A program made the position numbers and the translations under genes. A stretch of DNA of 64,000 nt. It comes from Gigaspora margarita. Taxonomy: Eukaryota; Glomeromycota; Glomeromycetes; Diversisporales; Gigasporaceae. Every line of letters begins with the position of its first letter. Position 1 is the stretch's first letter. Under the pieces are notes generated by a model, which was given only the letters and a program-made list of their open reading frames with translations, was not told where the DNA came from and made no database searches. Location of the stretch: assembly GCA_009809945.1 (NCBI GenBank), contig WTPW01000022.1:95174-159173 (forward strand). Reading direction: 5' to 3'. Shown here piece by piece: positions 12,652 to 24,217 of the stretch.

Positions 12652-13775
12652 TTTTAATAATTTTATTAATAAAATTATACAAATTCCTATGATTTTCTTA
12701 TTTTACTAATTGGTACTAACTTTTTGTTCTAAGTAAACTTGTTTAGTATTAAAAAATATACCATTTTAGTATATTTATTTTATTTTTTTAAAAAATTTAA
12801 AGCAAAAATACTTAGTTTTGAATTTTTGATAAAAATTTTCATATTTTTTTCCAATTTTAAACAAAATAAGATAAAATATGCCTATTTGATGTATTATTAA
12901 TACTGAACAAGGTTATTTAGTGCAAGAAGTTATGATCAATTTGTAAAATGTCAAGCATAATAGTATTTTTAATAATTTTATTAATAAAATTATACAAAAT
13001 ACTATTATTCTATAAATTTTACTAATTGATTCTAACTTTTTGCTCTAGGTAAACTTGTTTAGAACCAAAAAATAAATTATTTTATATATTATATTTTATT
13101 TTTGGGTGAATCTATTTGTCACCAGTGGTGACAGTTACTGGATTGTGATTGATCAATTAGATCAAAAGATCTTGTGTAATGTGAAAAATGCAAAAACTTT
13201 GATTTTTTTTAAAAAATCACTTCTAACTTAAAATTTTGTCTATGAAGCTACTATTTTTTATACAAAAAAAAATTTCTTGCAAAATTTTACTATATACAAT
13301 ACTCTACCTGAACCTTAACTATGGCTCTAATCCCAACCCTAACAATAGTAAGTTCGATGCTTTGTTTTTGTTTTGATCAGATTGTTATATGATCTAATTG
13401 GCAATCACAATCCGGTGACTGTCACCGTGATGACAAATACATTTTTTCATTATTTTTTATAAGTTTAAGACAAAAATATTTAATTTGAATTTTTGATAAA
13501 AATTTTCAAAATTAAGCATTGTTACTTCAAATTTTAAGAAAACTAAAATAAAATATACCAACTTGATATAATTTTTGGTTCTGAACAAGATTACTTAGTG
13601 CAAAACGTTATAATTAATTATTAAATTTTTATGTAATATAACAGTTTTAATAATTTATTAATAAAATTATACAAAATGCTATGATTATCTAAAATTTACT
13701 AATTAATTTTTACTTATTACTCTAAGTAAACTTGTTCAGCATCCAAATATAACATATGTATATTTCAATATTTTG
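12652..13775. repeat. Right part of the satellite-like dyad array
   Basis: Core motif at 12733 (TCTAAGTAAACTTGTTTAG), 13043 (CTCTAGGTAAACTTGTTTAG) and 13715 (CTCTAAGTAAACTTGTTCAG), and in inverse at 12903 (CTGAACAAGGTTATTTAG) and 13576 (CTGAACAAGATTACTTAG). Between them lie palindromes around TTAATAATTTTATTAATAAA. A MITE at 13112-13439 interrupts it. No gene. Confidence 0.65.
13112..13439. mobile_element. MITE with TATTTGTCACCA ends
   Basis: The left end TATTTGTCACCAGTGGTGAC and the right end, read inward TATTTGTCATCACGGTGACA, are inverted repeats that continue through CCGGATTGTGATTG over about 45 bp. The interior includes CCCAACCCTAAC. It sits inside the dyad array. The element at 62396 has related ends. 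Confidence 0.75.
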
Positions 13776-13905
13776 ATATTACAGGCCAATAATAAATTTT
13801 AACATACTGCATATAATATGTATATATGCAGCATATCATGTGCATGCATAGTAAGCAAAAATACTATTTTACCATCTCTAGAAGTCCCCCAAAATATAAC
13901 ATTTT
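13776..13905 (+). repeat. Left arm of a 5.7-kb-spaced inverted repeat
   Basis: TTTTGATATTACAGGCCAAT, then AATAAATTTTAACATA and CATGCATAGTAAGCAAAAAT, is mirrored in reverse complement at 19310-19441. These look like the ends of one large element that has been filled by later insertions. Confidence 0.65.
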
Positions 13906-13968
13906 TTTCAATAAGTAGAGGGGCCAAAAAATATTATGTAATTTTTTTATAAAAATTTGTCTAAATTT

Positions 13969-14255
13969 TGATCCAGATATCCAAATTGAATGATTTTGAT
14001 ACTATTTAAATCATCTTGAGAAGTGAATTCAAATGGTATCAAAATAATTTGATTGAATTACTAAATCAAGAGTTATTAACAAAATACTATTGGTTATTAT
14101 TTTTTTTATAAAATTACTATATAATTAATAGTTTTTTTGTAAATAACTCTTAATCCAGTAATCCAAATGAAATAATTTTGGTATCATTGGATTCATCTTA
14201 TAGAGATGAATTGAATGGTACAAATTATCTAGATTGGATTACTGTATCATAATAT
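13969..14255. repeat. Two hairpin modules related to those near pogo-like ends
   Basis: At 13969-14065, CCAAATTGAATGATTTTGAT faces ATCAAAATAATTTGATTGAA. At 14146-14255, CCAAATGAAATAATTTTGGT faces ACAAATTATCTAGATTGGAT. Both have a loop containing TCATCTT.GAGA. The same layout occurs at 35099-35212 and three times within 52889-53764. Confidence 0.55.
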
Positions 14256-14871
14256 ATTCAAGTTTTTGTAAAATTTTATATATAAACATACAGATTTTAA
14301 AAACCTTTTTATATAGACTAGAGGGTCAAGAGCTACTATCTAGGGCTATATAATGTTATTTATGGATGCCTTTATATTAAAATAAATATTGTAATAATAA
14401 AAATAAAATAATTAGCAATTCCTAATATTATTATTTTCACTTTTTTTATTAATCAGTAAATAGATACCAATTCTAAAGTGGCAATTATAATTTTACAATT
14501 TCATGAATAATACATGTTAATTTAGAAACAATATTAATTTAGAAATAATATAAAACATTATAATAATATACTAGATCTCTTTGTCTGGTCACTAATAATA
14601 TCTGATAAATAATTTATTATTTGTTATTAATGAATGACAAAATTTTTGAAAATCACTATTTTTTATAATTTAAACAAGTATATATACTATAGTTGCAACA
14701 TTGAATTTGTTTATTTCTAACTTTGGAATAGCTAAATACTAAGTTTATAAAACTTTTTTATACATGTCCCAAAATAAATGGATTGTCTTATAAGAATCCT
14801 ATCTAAGTATAATAATTTCGTATTAAGTCTTATTTAAATTAGAAGTCTGAACAAATATTAAAAATAGGCAT

Positions 14872-14960
14872 TATTTTATAGTGACTCATCACTATGGCGA
14901 CCCTGTGATTGACCAATAAAAATTGATTACATAATCACATGATCAAATGATCAAAATCAA
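14872..14960 (+). repeat. Inner inverted-repeat arm (ATAGTGACTCATCACTATGG)
   Basis: GGCATTATTTTATAGTGACT with the following CATCACTATGGCGACC is mirrored near 19215-19290, where CATAGTGACAGGTCACTATT is found. This gives a second, inner pair within the 13776-19441 structure. Confidence 0.55.
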
Positions 14961-14968
14961 TCAGTCAT

Positions 14969-15222
14969 TAGCGTTCCTCAAATTCAAATCAAATCAAATT
15001 GACCCTGATTTGAATTTGATTTGATTCAAATATTTGGATTTGAATTTGATTTGAATTTGAATTTTTAATAGTAATTTTTAAATAAAATCAAATATTTGTC
15101 AAATCAAATCAAATTTGGCCAGATTTGAATTTGATCAAATCAAATATAGTCAAATTTGAATTTGAATTTGATCAAATATTTGATTCAAATATTTGAAAAT
15201 CAATTCAAATTGCGGAACCCTA
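14969..15222. mobile_element. hAT-type MITE filled with an ATTTGAATTTGA microsatellite
   Basis: The ends are TAGCGTTCCTCAAATTCAAA on the left and TAGGGTTCCGCAATTTGAAT read inward from the right. The flanking 8-mers TCAGTCAT (14961-14968) and TCAGTTAT (15223-15230) match at 7 of 8 positions, the hAT-type duplication length. The 254-bp body consists almost wholly of ATTTGA and its complement TCAAAT, so both strands can fold. Confidence 0.8.
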
Positions 15223-15889
15223 TCAGTTATGTGATTACATGATTGATTTTTATTAGTCAATTTATCACTTAATAAAATTTTATTAAAAATAAGTACAGAA
15301 AAAATTGACCTGGCCGGCTGGACTTTTATTTAAAAAGTTTAAAATTTTTAAAATTATAAAATTTATATTTTAATTTTAAAAAATAATAAACTAGCATTAT
15401 AATTAAATAAAGTAATGATCTATCCACCTGGATTTATTTAAAAATTTTATATTTAAAAAATTTTAAATTTTATAAAATTTTTAAAAAAATTTTTTTAAGT
15501 CCTACTTGACTATTAAAACATATAAAAAATTTTTTTAAAAAAAATTTCAAAATATGACCTGGCTAGGTTATAAAAACCAAAAAATTAAGTTTAGATGGCC
15601 TTATAAAAAAAAAACTATATATATAAAAAAAAGCTAGAAAACCTAACCAAATTTGCACCAAATAAAATTCTAGTACTACAGTAACAACTTTAGTACTTCA
15701 AGATATTGGCTTATGGTATTATGGCTTTTTTAAAACTTTCTAGTACTAACCATAGTGCTAAAAAAAAACAAAAAAATTTAAAAAATTAAAAAAAAAAGCA
15801 AAAAAAAAAAACAAAAAAAACTTATCCTATAAAAAAAAACAATCCCAGTACTCATTGATTTCCATCCACAAACTCAATTTATACTGCTT
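15223..15889. other. A-rich non-coding stretch
   Basis: Runs of A and AAAAATTT with short repeated phrases such as CTGGACTTTTATTTAAAA and CTGGATTTATTTAAAA. No gene seen. Confidence 0.5.
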
Positions 15890-15897
15890 GGCTGGAC

Positions 15898-16281
15898 TAG
15901 TGTTACAAATTGTCAAAATTTTTTCAATCGATTAGTTGCTCAACTAGTTGACAATTAGTTGCAATTAATCGATTAATCGATTAATCAATTAATTGTTAAG
16001 TTGCAACTAATCGATTAATCGATTATTTGATTAATTGCAACTAATATTTATTAATCGATTAGTTGCAACTAATCGATTAATCGATTAATTGCAACTAATC
16101 GATTAATCAATTAATCGATTAATTACAACTAATTTACTAATTAATTTATTAATCGATTAGTTGCAACTAATCGATTAATTGATTAATCGATTAATCGATT
16201 AGTTGGTATCCAAAAAGTTCAATCGATTAGTTGTCAACTTTTCGATTAGTTGCAATTTTTGATTTTTGATTTGTAACACTA
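15898..16281. mobile_element. hAT-type MITE filled with the palindromic octamer ATCGATTA
   Basis: The inverted ends TAGTGTTACAAAT and ATTTGTAACACTA are flanked by a perfect 8-bp duplication GGCTGGAC (15890-15897 and 16282-16289). The 384-bp body is built from TTAATCGATTAATCGATT and TTGCAACTAATCGATTA repeats. Each unit is self-complementary, so the body is a stack of nested dyads. Confidence 0.9.
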
Positions 16282-16289
16282 GGCTGGAC

Positions 16290-17129
16290 AGTAGTAATTC
16301 TCTAACCACGAATATCTGATGGGCTAAAAAAAAAAAATTAAAAAAAGAAAAAAAATTTAAAAAAACTTAAAAAAAAAAACAAAAAATACTAACCCACCTT
16401 ACTAAAGATGTTTTACTAATCAATGAAGTAAACAGAATTTTACAGCTTATGGCATTATAGTTTTCTTAAACTTTCTAGTACTATTTTATGCTCAGTTGGC
16501 ATGCTAAAAAAAAAATAAAAAAAATAAATGAATAAATGAATAAAAAAAAATAAAAATAAAATAAAAAAATTACAAAAACAAAAAAACCTTAATAGTGCTA
16601 AAAAAAAAAAAAGAAAAAAAATTGACAAATTAAAAAAAAATCTTAACTTATAATAGTATAACAATGACAATAGCCTAAAAAAAAGAAAAAATTTAAAAAA
16701 AATAAAAAAAATAATTTAAAAAAAAGCTAGCCCACCTTACTAAAGATGATAAAAAAATAATAAATCTTGATCTTTAAGTTAAAATAAAACCTAAAAAAAA
16801 TTTAAAAAAAAACTAACCCCCTCATATAGATGATGGGAAAAAAATAAATCTTGTTATTTAAGTCAAATAAAACCTATAAAAAAAAATAATACATCTTGCG
16901 GTATTACAGCTTTACCTCCAAGCAACTACAACAACAGAGTATGCCTAAAAAAATATATATAATTAAAGGCGAAAAAACAAAAGAAACTAAAAAAAACTTC
17001 CTATAAAAAAATAGCATCAATGCAACAATTCTAAAAGAACTTACCAAAAACAATAAAAACTACCAAAGAACATACTGGAAGAACCTACTAAAAATTGATA
17101 AAGAGAGAAAAAACCTACTAAACAAACCA
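16290..17129. repeat. A-rich minisatellite region
   Basis: Poly-A tracts with repeated phrases (CCACCTTACTAAAGATG, ATAAATCTTG, AAGTTAAAATAAAACC). Towards 17040 it passes into the 21-24-bp CCTACTAAAAATTGAT type repeats that resume after 18666. Confidence 0.55.
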
Positions 17130-17137
17130 CTAAAAAT

Positions 17138-18657
17138 TAGGGCTGTTAATCGGTCCAGTCCAGACCGATGGTCCTTCAGTCCATCCAGGGACCGGGCCGG
17201 TCCAGTCCTTTTTAGGACGGACCGAAAGGACCGCCGGTCCTAATATTAAATATCAAATAAACTAAATATTATCTTGATAATATAAACAACTATAAAATGT
17301 TGTTTTTGGTTAAAATTCAATTACAAACCCCTTAGTTTGTTAAACAAGATTAAACCACATTTAATGTATAATGTGAACGGGCTGTTGTTAATGTTAATAA
17401 AATAGAGAAATTTATTAATGACAGCAATGGCGTGATCAGTTGATTTACAATTTGCACTGTATTTGTGCNAAATAACTCNTATGGNCATTATTTTGGAACA
17501 NAAGTTTGAAACAAGCTAATGATTAATTTAGCCGAGAATTTTTAATGGTAAAAATTATAATTTGCATTCGACTAAAATTAACTATTAGCTTGCCTCAAAC
17601 TCGTCATCCAAAATGCAAATATAGTATATTGTTCAAATCTGAAATAAGTGTAATCTGCTCAATCCGCATGTAAGTAATGAATGTATCAATATCNGTACAC
17701 ATTGATAAGGATTTATGTATAATGTGGATCATCTGGATTTAAAGATTACAACGCCAAAATATCGCATACTAAATTTGGCTAATTTATTTTGAAAATCAAA
17801 TTTGCATACTTTCTATTAATTAAGCATATTACNGATAATTAATTATTGTTGAAACTTAATGAAAAAAATTATTGTTGTATTGTGATGTAAGATAGTAATA
17901 CTAGTAAATTTAAAAAATTTCATCATACTGAATACTGAATGGCATAATTCTAATAGCATTCAAACTACGATTGGAAATAACCCGATACTAGTAGTATACT
18001 TTATTTTTTATATTTTTTTTTTATTAAATTCATTTTTTATATTTTTTTTTTATAAAATATATTAAGTTTATAAATTTTTAAGTGTTTGACAGACATGTAA
18101 ATGCTAACAATATTTTATTAATAAATATATTTTTTCTATACAAGTAATATCTAATCGTTTTGTTGATTTACTTTAATTTTTTCATATATTAAGACAATTC
18201 TTGTCTTGAATAAGTACAAGATTGAACATTTGGCATGCCCAATTATGATTATATTATTCAATCAAATTATGGAATCTTAAATGGTTAAAATTGACAAAAT
18301 ATCTTTTAACTGATTTAAACTATAATGTTCATATTTACGAAGTTAATTAAANGAGTTATTTGCTATATTAATATACTATATTATTTTTCTAATCCATAAT
18401 TTATGTATAACTAAAATTATCAAACGTATTAATATCATATAAGCAAATATTATTAATTTGAAAAGCTTATTGTAATTCTTTATACTGACAAACTTAATTT
18501 CACCGTTATAGCAAAAAAGTATTATATTGATCATCGGTCCGTCCGGTCTAGCTCTATTCGGTCTTATTTCAGTCCTGGACCACGTCCGGTCCGGTTTTTT
18601 AAAAGACCAGGTGGTCTTTTAACCGGGACGGACCGGATGGACTAATTAACAGCCCTA
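17138..18657. mobile_element. Non-autonomous hAT-type element with GGTCC-rich ends
   Basis: The ends are TAGGGCTGTTAATCGGTCCA and, read inward from the right, TAGGGCTGTTAATTAGTCCA. A perfect 8-bp duplication CTAAAAAT lies at 17130-17137 and 18658-18665. The first and last 110 bp are rich in GGTCCGGTCC-type inverted motifs. The AT-rich 1.3-kb interior has several ambiguous bases and no detectable transposase frame, so mobility would need a transposase supplied elsewhere. It sits inside an A-rich minisatellite. Confidence 0.9.
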
Positions 18658-18665
18658 CTAAAAAT

Positions 18666-19060
18666 GACAAATTGCTGAAAAAACCTACTAAAAAAACAAC
18701 GAAGACCCACCAAAGAACTTACTAGAAGAAACCACCAAAAATGACAAAAACCCACTAAAAAACTTACTAAAAAAACCTACCAAAAATTGATGAAGAGACA
18801 AAGAACCTACTAAATGAACTACTGAAAAATGACAAAGAAGTTCTACCAAAAAATGACAAAGAAGACCTAACAAAAAATGAAGAAATCCTATTGAAAAACT
18901 ACAAAGATCCACAAAAAACTGTGAAGACCCACTGAAAAACTATGAAGACCCACTAAAAAATGATGAAGACCTACTGAAAAATAAACAAACCCTACCAAAA
19001 AAATGATAAAGATCTACTGAAAATGATAAAGATCTATGAGACAGCTCTAGCAACAACTCT
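18666..19060 (+). repeat. Minisatellite, about 21-bp unit
   Basis: Repeats of GAAGACCCACTGAAAAACTA and variants. The period is a multiple of three for long stretches and reads as EDPLKNY-like heptads in one frame, but stops interrupt it. I take it as non-coding. Confidence 0.65.
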
Positions 19061-19309
19061 AGCAACAACTCAAGTGACGACTCCAAACAACAACTAAAGA
19101 AGACCCACGAAATAGCTTTAGTAATAACTCTAATGATGACTCCAATAACAACAACTAAAAAAAAAATATTCGTATTAAAAAAAATAAAAAAACAGATTAT
19201 CTATATAATCACTAATCTAAAAATGATTGGTTGATCATATAGAGGTTGCATAGTGACAGGTCACTATTTTATTTTTGCCTTAAAATATTTGCAAAGTTTT
19301 AATATAATT

Positions 19310-19441
19310 ATATATTTAACAATCATATTTAGAGGTAGACAAAATTGTATTTTTGCTACTATGCATGTACATAATATGTAGTATGCATGCATGCATATAT
19401 ATGTAGCATAGTTAAAATTTATTATTGGTTCATAATATCAA
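19310..19441 (-). repeat. Right arm of the inverted repeat paired with 13776-13905
   Basis: Read on the minus strand it begins TTTTGATATTATGAACCAAT and continues AATAAATTTTAACTATGC, matching the left arm with scattered differences. Confidence 0.65.
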
Positions 19442-19829
19442 AAACTGATTAGTTACAAGAAAATTTTTGATAAAATTTATATTAGTTATATATAATTGGA
19501 TTCTTAATAATTGGTATAGATCATAATGAAATCAGATTAAAATAAAATGTGCATTTCTATTTAACTTTCTAAAACTCACTTATACTTGTTTAATAAAACT
19601 CTACTCTAAAACTAACCTTTGACCTTAACATAAACTTTACTCTATAACTAACTTTTAACTTTAACCCCTACCCTAAACAATGCACCTAAAAAAAAATTAT
19701 TTTTCAATGTCTTGTCAATTTTTTTATACTATGCATATTCCATTTTAATCTGATTTCATTTTAATCAGTTATAGTAATTTATATTTTATTTGATTGTTTA
19801 AATGATTACATTTTCATTTTTGTAACTGA
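19442..19829. other. AT-rich stretch, nothing supported
   Basis: Contains CTAACCTTTGACCTTAACAT and ACCCCTACCCTAAACAATGC, the C-rich phrases common inside the MITEs of this window, and GATCATAATGAAATCAGATT paired with the complementary AATCTGATTTCATTTTAATC at 19747. Possibly an old MITE at about 19510-19775. Confidence 0.4.
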
Positions 19830-20369
19830 CCTATAAATAACCAGCATGAGTATGAAGTTTAATTATGTTCATCTTAATAATTATGTTTCAAAAGAATATA
19901 TATACGAGGTTTAATTCTGTTTGTTTTAATGATTAAGTTTCAAATATGTATATATAATTAATGCAATCATTTAATTCAATAAATTACTAGCATTGAGTAT
20001 GAGATTTAATTCTTATCCGCAAATTTTATATATAGATATTGATTGATATATAACACTTAATTGTTTTATATCGATTATAAAATATCATTATATATCAATT
20101 AATTGAATAAAAATCGATAAATATCTAAATCGATATATATTATTTTTTATATTAAATCGTTATATATCTATAAATTGATTATAATTGGAATTATTTGAAA
20201 CGATATATAATGATTAACAGATCTTAAACGATTACATAATGTTTTGACCATCACTGGGTAAAAAAAAAAAAAAAAGTAAAATTCCAAAAAAAAGTAGGCT
20301 AAAAAAAAAGACAAAGACAAAACGAAAATAATTGGCTTAGAAAACAATTACTTAAAAAAAAAAAAAAAA

Positions 20370-20641
20370 NNNNNNNNNNNNNNNNNNNNNNNNNNNNNNN
20401 NNNNNNNNNNNNNNNNNNNNNNNNNNNNNNNNNNNNNNNNNNNNNNNNNNNNNNNNNNNNNNNNNNNNNNNNNNNNNNNNNNNNNNNNNNNNNNNNNNNN
20501 NNNNNNNNNNNNNNNNNNNNNNNNNNNNNNNNNNNNNNNNNNNNNNNNNNNNNNNNNNNNNNNNNNNNNNNNNNNNNNNNNNNNNNNNNNNNNNNNNNNN
20601 NNNNNNNNNNNNNNNNNNNNNNNNNNNNNNNNNNNNNNNNN
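20370..20641. other. Assembly gap (N run)
   Basis: The gap is bounded by poly-A on the left and poly-T on the right. By comparison with copy 2 it should correspond to about 48112-48270, a poly-A stretch followed by a long pyrimidine tract. The frame spanning the Ns is meaningless. Confidence 0.9.
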
Positions 20642-22017
20642 TTTTTTTTTTTTAATATTTCGAATATATTCAAAATATTTTAGGACTGGGCTGGATCTGT
20701 AGATCTGTATCCTGAATCATACCAAAAACATGTTTAATTAATATTTTCAAAATATTTCAATTTGTTTCGAAATGTTTCAATGATCATAGTACAAGATCAG
20801 ATTAGATCTTTGTTTATTTTTTTTGTTTATAATTTAGATCTTCTATCACTTTTACATTGTTTTTTTATTTTTGGTTTGTTTTTTTTGTTACGTTTCATTT
20901 CATTTAGTATCATTTTTTTCCTTTTATTTATTATTATTTTTTAATTTTTTTTATTTTATTTCTACAAAAAAACACTTTTTGGNATNAAATATAGNGACTT
21001 TCTGACACTTTGCGCAAGGCAANGCATTGGTGTTGTCCTAGTTGGTGTCATCGCTGGTGTTGTAGTTGATGTTATCATTGGTGTTATCGTTGGAATTGGC
21101 ACTAGCTTGTATTGTTGGTGTTCTTGTGGAATAGCTTTACGTGCCTTTTGGTATTCTTGTAGATGGTATTGCATAGATTTTTAGTGTTCTTGTAGGTGGT
21201 CCATTTGTTTTTTTCTCTTGCGTTCATATGGGGTAGTCTTGCTCATTTCTCTTGCATTCGTATAGAGTGGTCTTGCTTGTTCTCTTGCATTTGTACAGGG
21301 TCATATAGGTAATTTTCTTGTTTCTCTTGTGTTTGTACAGGTGGTATAATACTAACACTTCTGAGAATAGTTTTTTTATTTTTTTTACTTACTATTTTTT
21401 TAGAAAGTAGTGAAAATAAGCGAATATAAGTGAATATGAGCAAATGGAAGCAAATATAATAGAGATTTGGGTTTTATTTTTTATTTTTATTCAGTTTGCT
21501 TATATTCCGTTGTTTTCTTTTTACATATTTCTTTAATTTTTATTTTTTTATTATTCCAGTACATTGCGAAAACCTTCAATAATTTCTAAATTATAAGAAA
21601 CAAACTCTTACTTTAGAAAAATAGAGATTTGGAGCTTTGTTTTTTTTATTTAGTTTGTTTACATTTTTGTTTTTGTTTGTTTTTCTTTTTTTTTACTTAT
21701 TTTTTTAATTTTATTTTATTTATTTCTGACTTTCTTTGAAACTTTGCAAGAAAATGATCTGACTTTTCTGGTATTTTACAAGAACACCAACTCTAACTTC
21801 TCTGGCANTTTGCAAGAAGTAGTGAATATGAGCGAATATAATAGTAGATGCAATGAAATGTGAGAGTAGTTAAAAATTATTACTATTTTTTTGTTTTTGT
21901 TTTTTTTGTTATTTTTTTGGATTTTTTTTGGTTTTTCATTTTTTTTATAATAATATATAATAAAAATATGTAATATAATATAATATATAATAATAATAAA
22001 TAAATAATTTTATATTA

Positions 22018-22265
22018 AATTGCGAAAACTTCTTAAAAATGTATATTTAATTTAAAATATAATATATAATAATAATAAATAAATAATTTTATATTAAATT
22101 GCGAAAACTTCTTAAAAATGTATATTTAATTTAAAATATAATATATAATAATAATAAATAAATAATTTTATATTAAATTGCGAAAACTTCTTAAAAATGT
22201 ATATTTAATTTAAAATATAATATATAATAATAATAAATAAAAAAAATAAAATTTTATAATAAATT
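22018..22265 (+). repeat. Local triplication inside copy 1
   Basis: AAATTGCGAAAACTTCTTAA with the following AATGTATATTTAATTTAAAA occurs three times at about 80-bp spacing. Copy 2 has a single unit (near 50870-50990), so the expansion is private to this copy. Confidence 0.75.
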
Positions 22266-22623
22266 GCGAAACCTTGTAAAAACATGTAAAACATTTAAAA
22301 TTTTGCAAAAAGCATGATTATGTGAATATAATAATTATTAATTGATATCATATTAGATATATATCAATTACTATCACTATTGATAATAATCGGCAGGAGT
22401 GTTGATTATTGATATATATTTGGTTAATCAATATATATATAGTAGATATATATTGATTAACTGGATATATATCGATTACTATCACTATCGATAATAATCA
22501 GCAGGGGTGTTGATCATCGATATATATCTTAATGGTTAGTAATTGATATATATCTATATATAAAATTTGCTGATGCTGTTCACTTTAATAATTGTGTTTT
22601 AAGGGAAAGTGTAATTAACTATA

Positions 22624-23162
22624 TATATATTTTTTTATCTTAACAACCTTGCGCTACCTTTATTAAACCTTTTTAAATTATAGTACAAGTACATAACTAA
22701 TGATCTAATTACTATGGGCAGGCATCAACCCAGCGACTTCATTGAGCGCCCAGGTAGGGTTGTTTCACCCGACACTTTATCTCTCAGCAGGGCCCGCTGG
22801 TTATCGACCTGAGCAAGTCATCTGTTGGTACATACGAATCACAGTCCGGATGCGCCACCACGTGTTCTTGAAGTATCCTTTCAGACTTCGACCTCTCAAT
22901 ACATCATGTGACTTCAGTTATTCAAATCGTGGCTCTGACTCAGATACGACTCTGGGGTTTTGATCACGACTACTGCAGCATCGCACTATAGAGGTCCGTC
23001 AATTGATGTCCCAGGTTCCTGTCTTCCCACGGTGTTTCAGTTCCCTTTTTGGTAAGACCTGCATCATAGATTTTCAAGTTTTCGCCGCCACCGGAAATCG
23101 AACCGGCAACCTTCCGATTTGCATCCTCGGAGCATAACCGCTATGCTATCGACCCGGAGGAC
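22624..23162 (-). mobile_element. tRNA-headed SINE, family A (minus strand)
   Basis: On the minus strand the element begins TCCTCCGGGTCGATAGCATA. It has an A box TAGCATAGCGG (23138-23148) and a B box GGTTCGATTTCC (about 23092-23104), then a body shared with 49619 and 50180, ending in ATAAAGGTAGCGCAAGG and an A/T tail. TGTAATTAACTATA flanks both sides (22610-22623 and 23163-23176), a 14-bp target duplication. The head cannot form a clean anticodon stem, so it is not a functional tRNA gene. Confidence 0.85.
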
Positions 23163-24027
23163 TGTAATTAACTATAATAATTTAACTATTCAATAAATCA
23201 CTATAGCAAGTATGAAGTTTATTGCAAGTTTGTATAATTTTGTGACCCTATAGTTAGTCTTTTATATTTAAATGATTATGATTGCAATCGCAATTGCTAA
23301 AGCTAGTCAATTTATCATAAGTATCAAGCTCAGGTTTATAATAAATTAGCTAGCTTTAGCAATTGCATTGCAATCACAAACATTTAATTATAAAAAAATT
23401 AATTATAGGGGTCATAAAATTTTGCAAACTGCAATAATTCTAAGATTGTGTCTCAAAAGAATATATGTTAATTGTCATAATTTAATTGTTTAATAAATTA
23501 CTAATGTGAGTGTGAAGTTCTGTTCACTTTAACAATTGTTTTTCAAGAAAATGTATAATTAACATAATTATTTTAATCATTCAACAAATTACCAGATAAA
23601 TTCCAGAGTGAGTATGAAGTTTCTGTTTATTTTAACAATTGTGTTTCAAGACAAGCATGAACCTTAATTCTGTTTACTTCAATAATTATGTTTTAAGACA
23701 AATATATAATTAATTGTAATCATTTAATCATTCAATAAATCACTAGTATAATATGAAGACCTTAATTCTGTTTACTTCAATGATTATGTTTTAAGACAAT
23801 ATGTAATTATTTAACATTCAATAAATCATCAGTGTAAATACAAAGTTTAATTCTGTTCTATTTAATGATTATGTTCAAAAGAAAGTATAACTAACTATAA
23901 TCATTTAAATTACTGGTATGTGTATGAAGTTTAATTCTGATCATTTAATAGTTATGTTTAAGAGAATGTATTATTAACCATGATTATTTAATTGATCATT
24001 AATTATCAGTGTGAGTATGAACTTTTT

Positions 24028-24217
24028 AAAATAATAGAAATCAGGGCAAAAAATTCTTTTTGGTGCATACCTATGTACTATGTATATATAAATGCTAGGT
24101 TATTTTAGCATGTTGATAGAAGCTTGATACTTACATGTATGCCTATTGCTTACCCAAAACAATATATGGGCATACATCAAAAAAATTTTTTTTGGTCTAA
24201 TTTCTATTATTTAAAAC
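24028..24217. mobile_element. Short MITE with AAATAATAGAAATCAG ends
   Basis: The left arm has AAAATAATAGAAATCAGGGC then AAAAAATTCTTTTTGGTGCA. The right arm, read inward, gives AAATAATAGAAATTAGACCA then AAAAAAAATTTTTTTGATGT and ATGCCCATATAT. About 190 bp with no coding capacity. It interrupts the roughly 100-bp array. Confidence 0.7.

Larger units (their letters stand above)
20014..22575 (+). mobile_element. Large TIR element, copy 1 (non-coding)
   Basis: The left end TATCCGCAAATTTTATATAT and the right end, read inward CATCAGCAAATTTTATATAT, are inverted repeats. The same sequence makes up 47757-51142. It disrupts one unit of the roughly 100-bp array (TTTAATTCT before, CTGTTCACTTT after), which fixes the borders to within a few bases. 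The interior has ATCGATATATA dyads near both ends, GT-rich repeats around 21020-21110, and phrases such as GCGAATATGAGCG. No transposase frame is visible. An N gap lies inside. Confidence 0.7.

Noticed and set aside
15925..16250. Regularly spaced repeats that might suggest a CRISPR array
   Set aside because: There are no unique spacers. The units are a self-complementary octamer inside a MITE with an 8-bp duplication, in eukaryotic DNA.
20299..20673. Frame spanning the N gap
   Set aside because: It consists of unknown bases and homopolymer; the corresponding region in copy 2 is non-coding.
23060..23165. Possible tRNA gene on the minus strand
   Set aside because: A and B boxes are present, but the anticodon stem does not close, and the sequence is the head of a SINE with a 14-bp target duplication.
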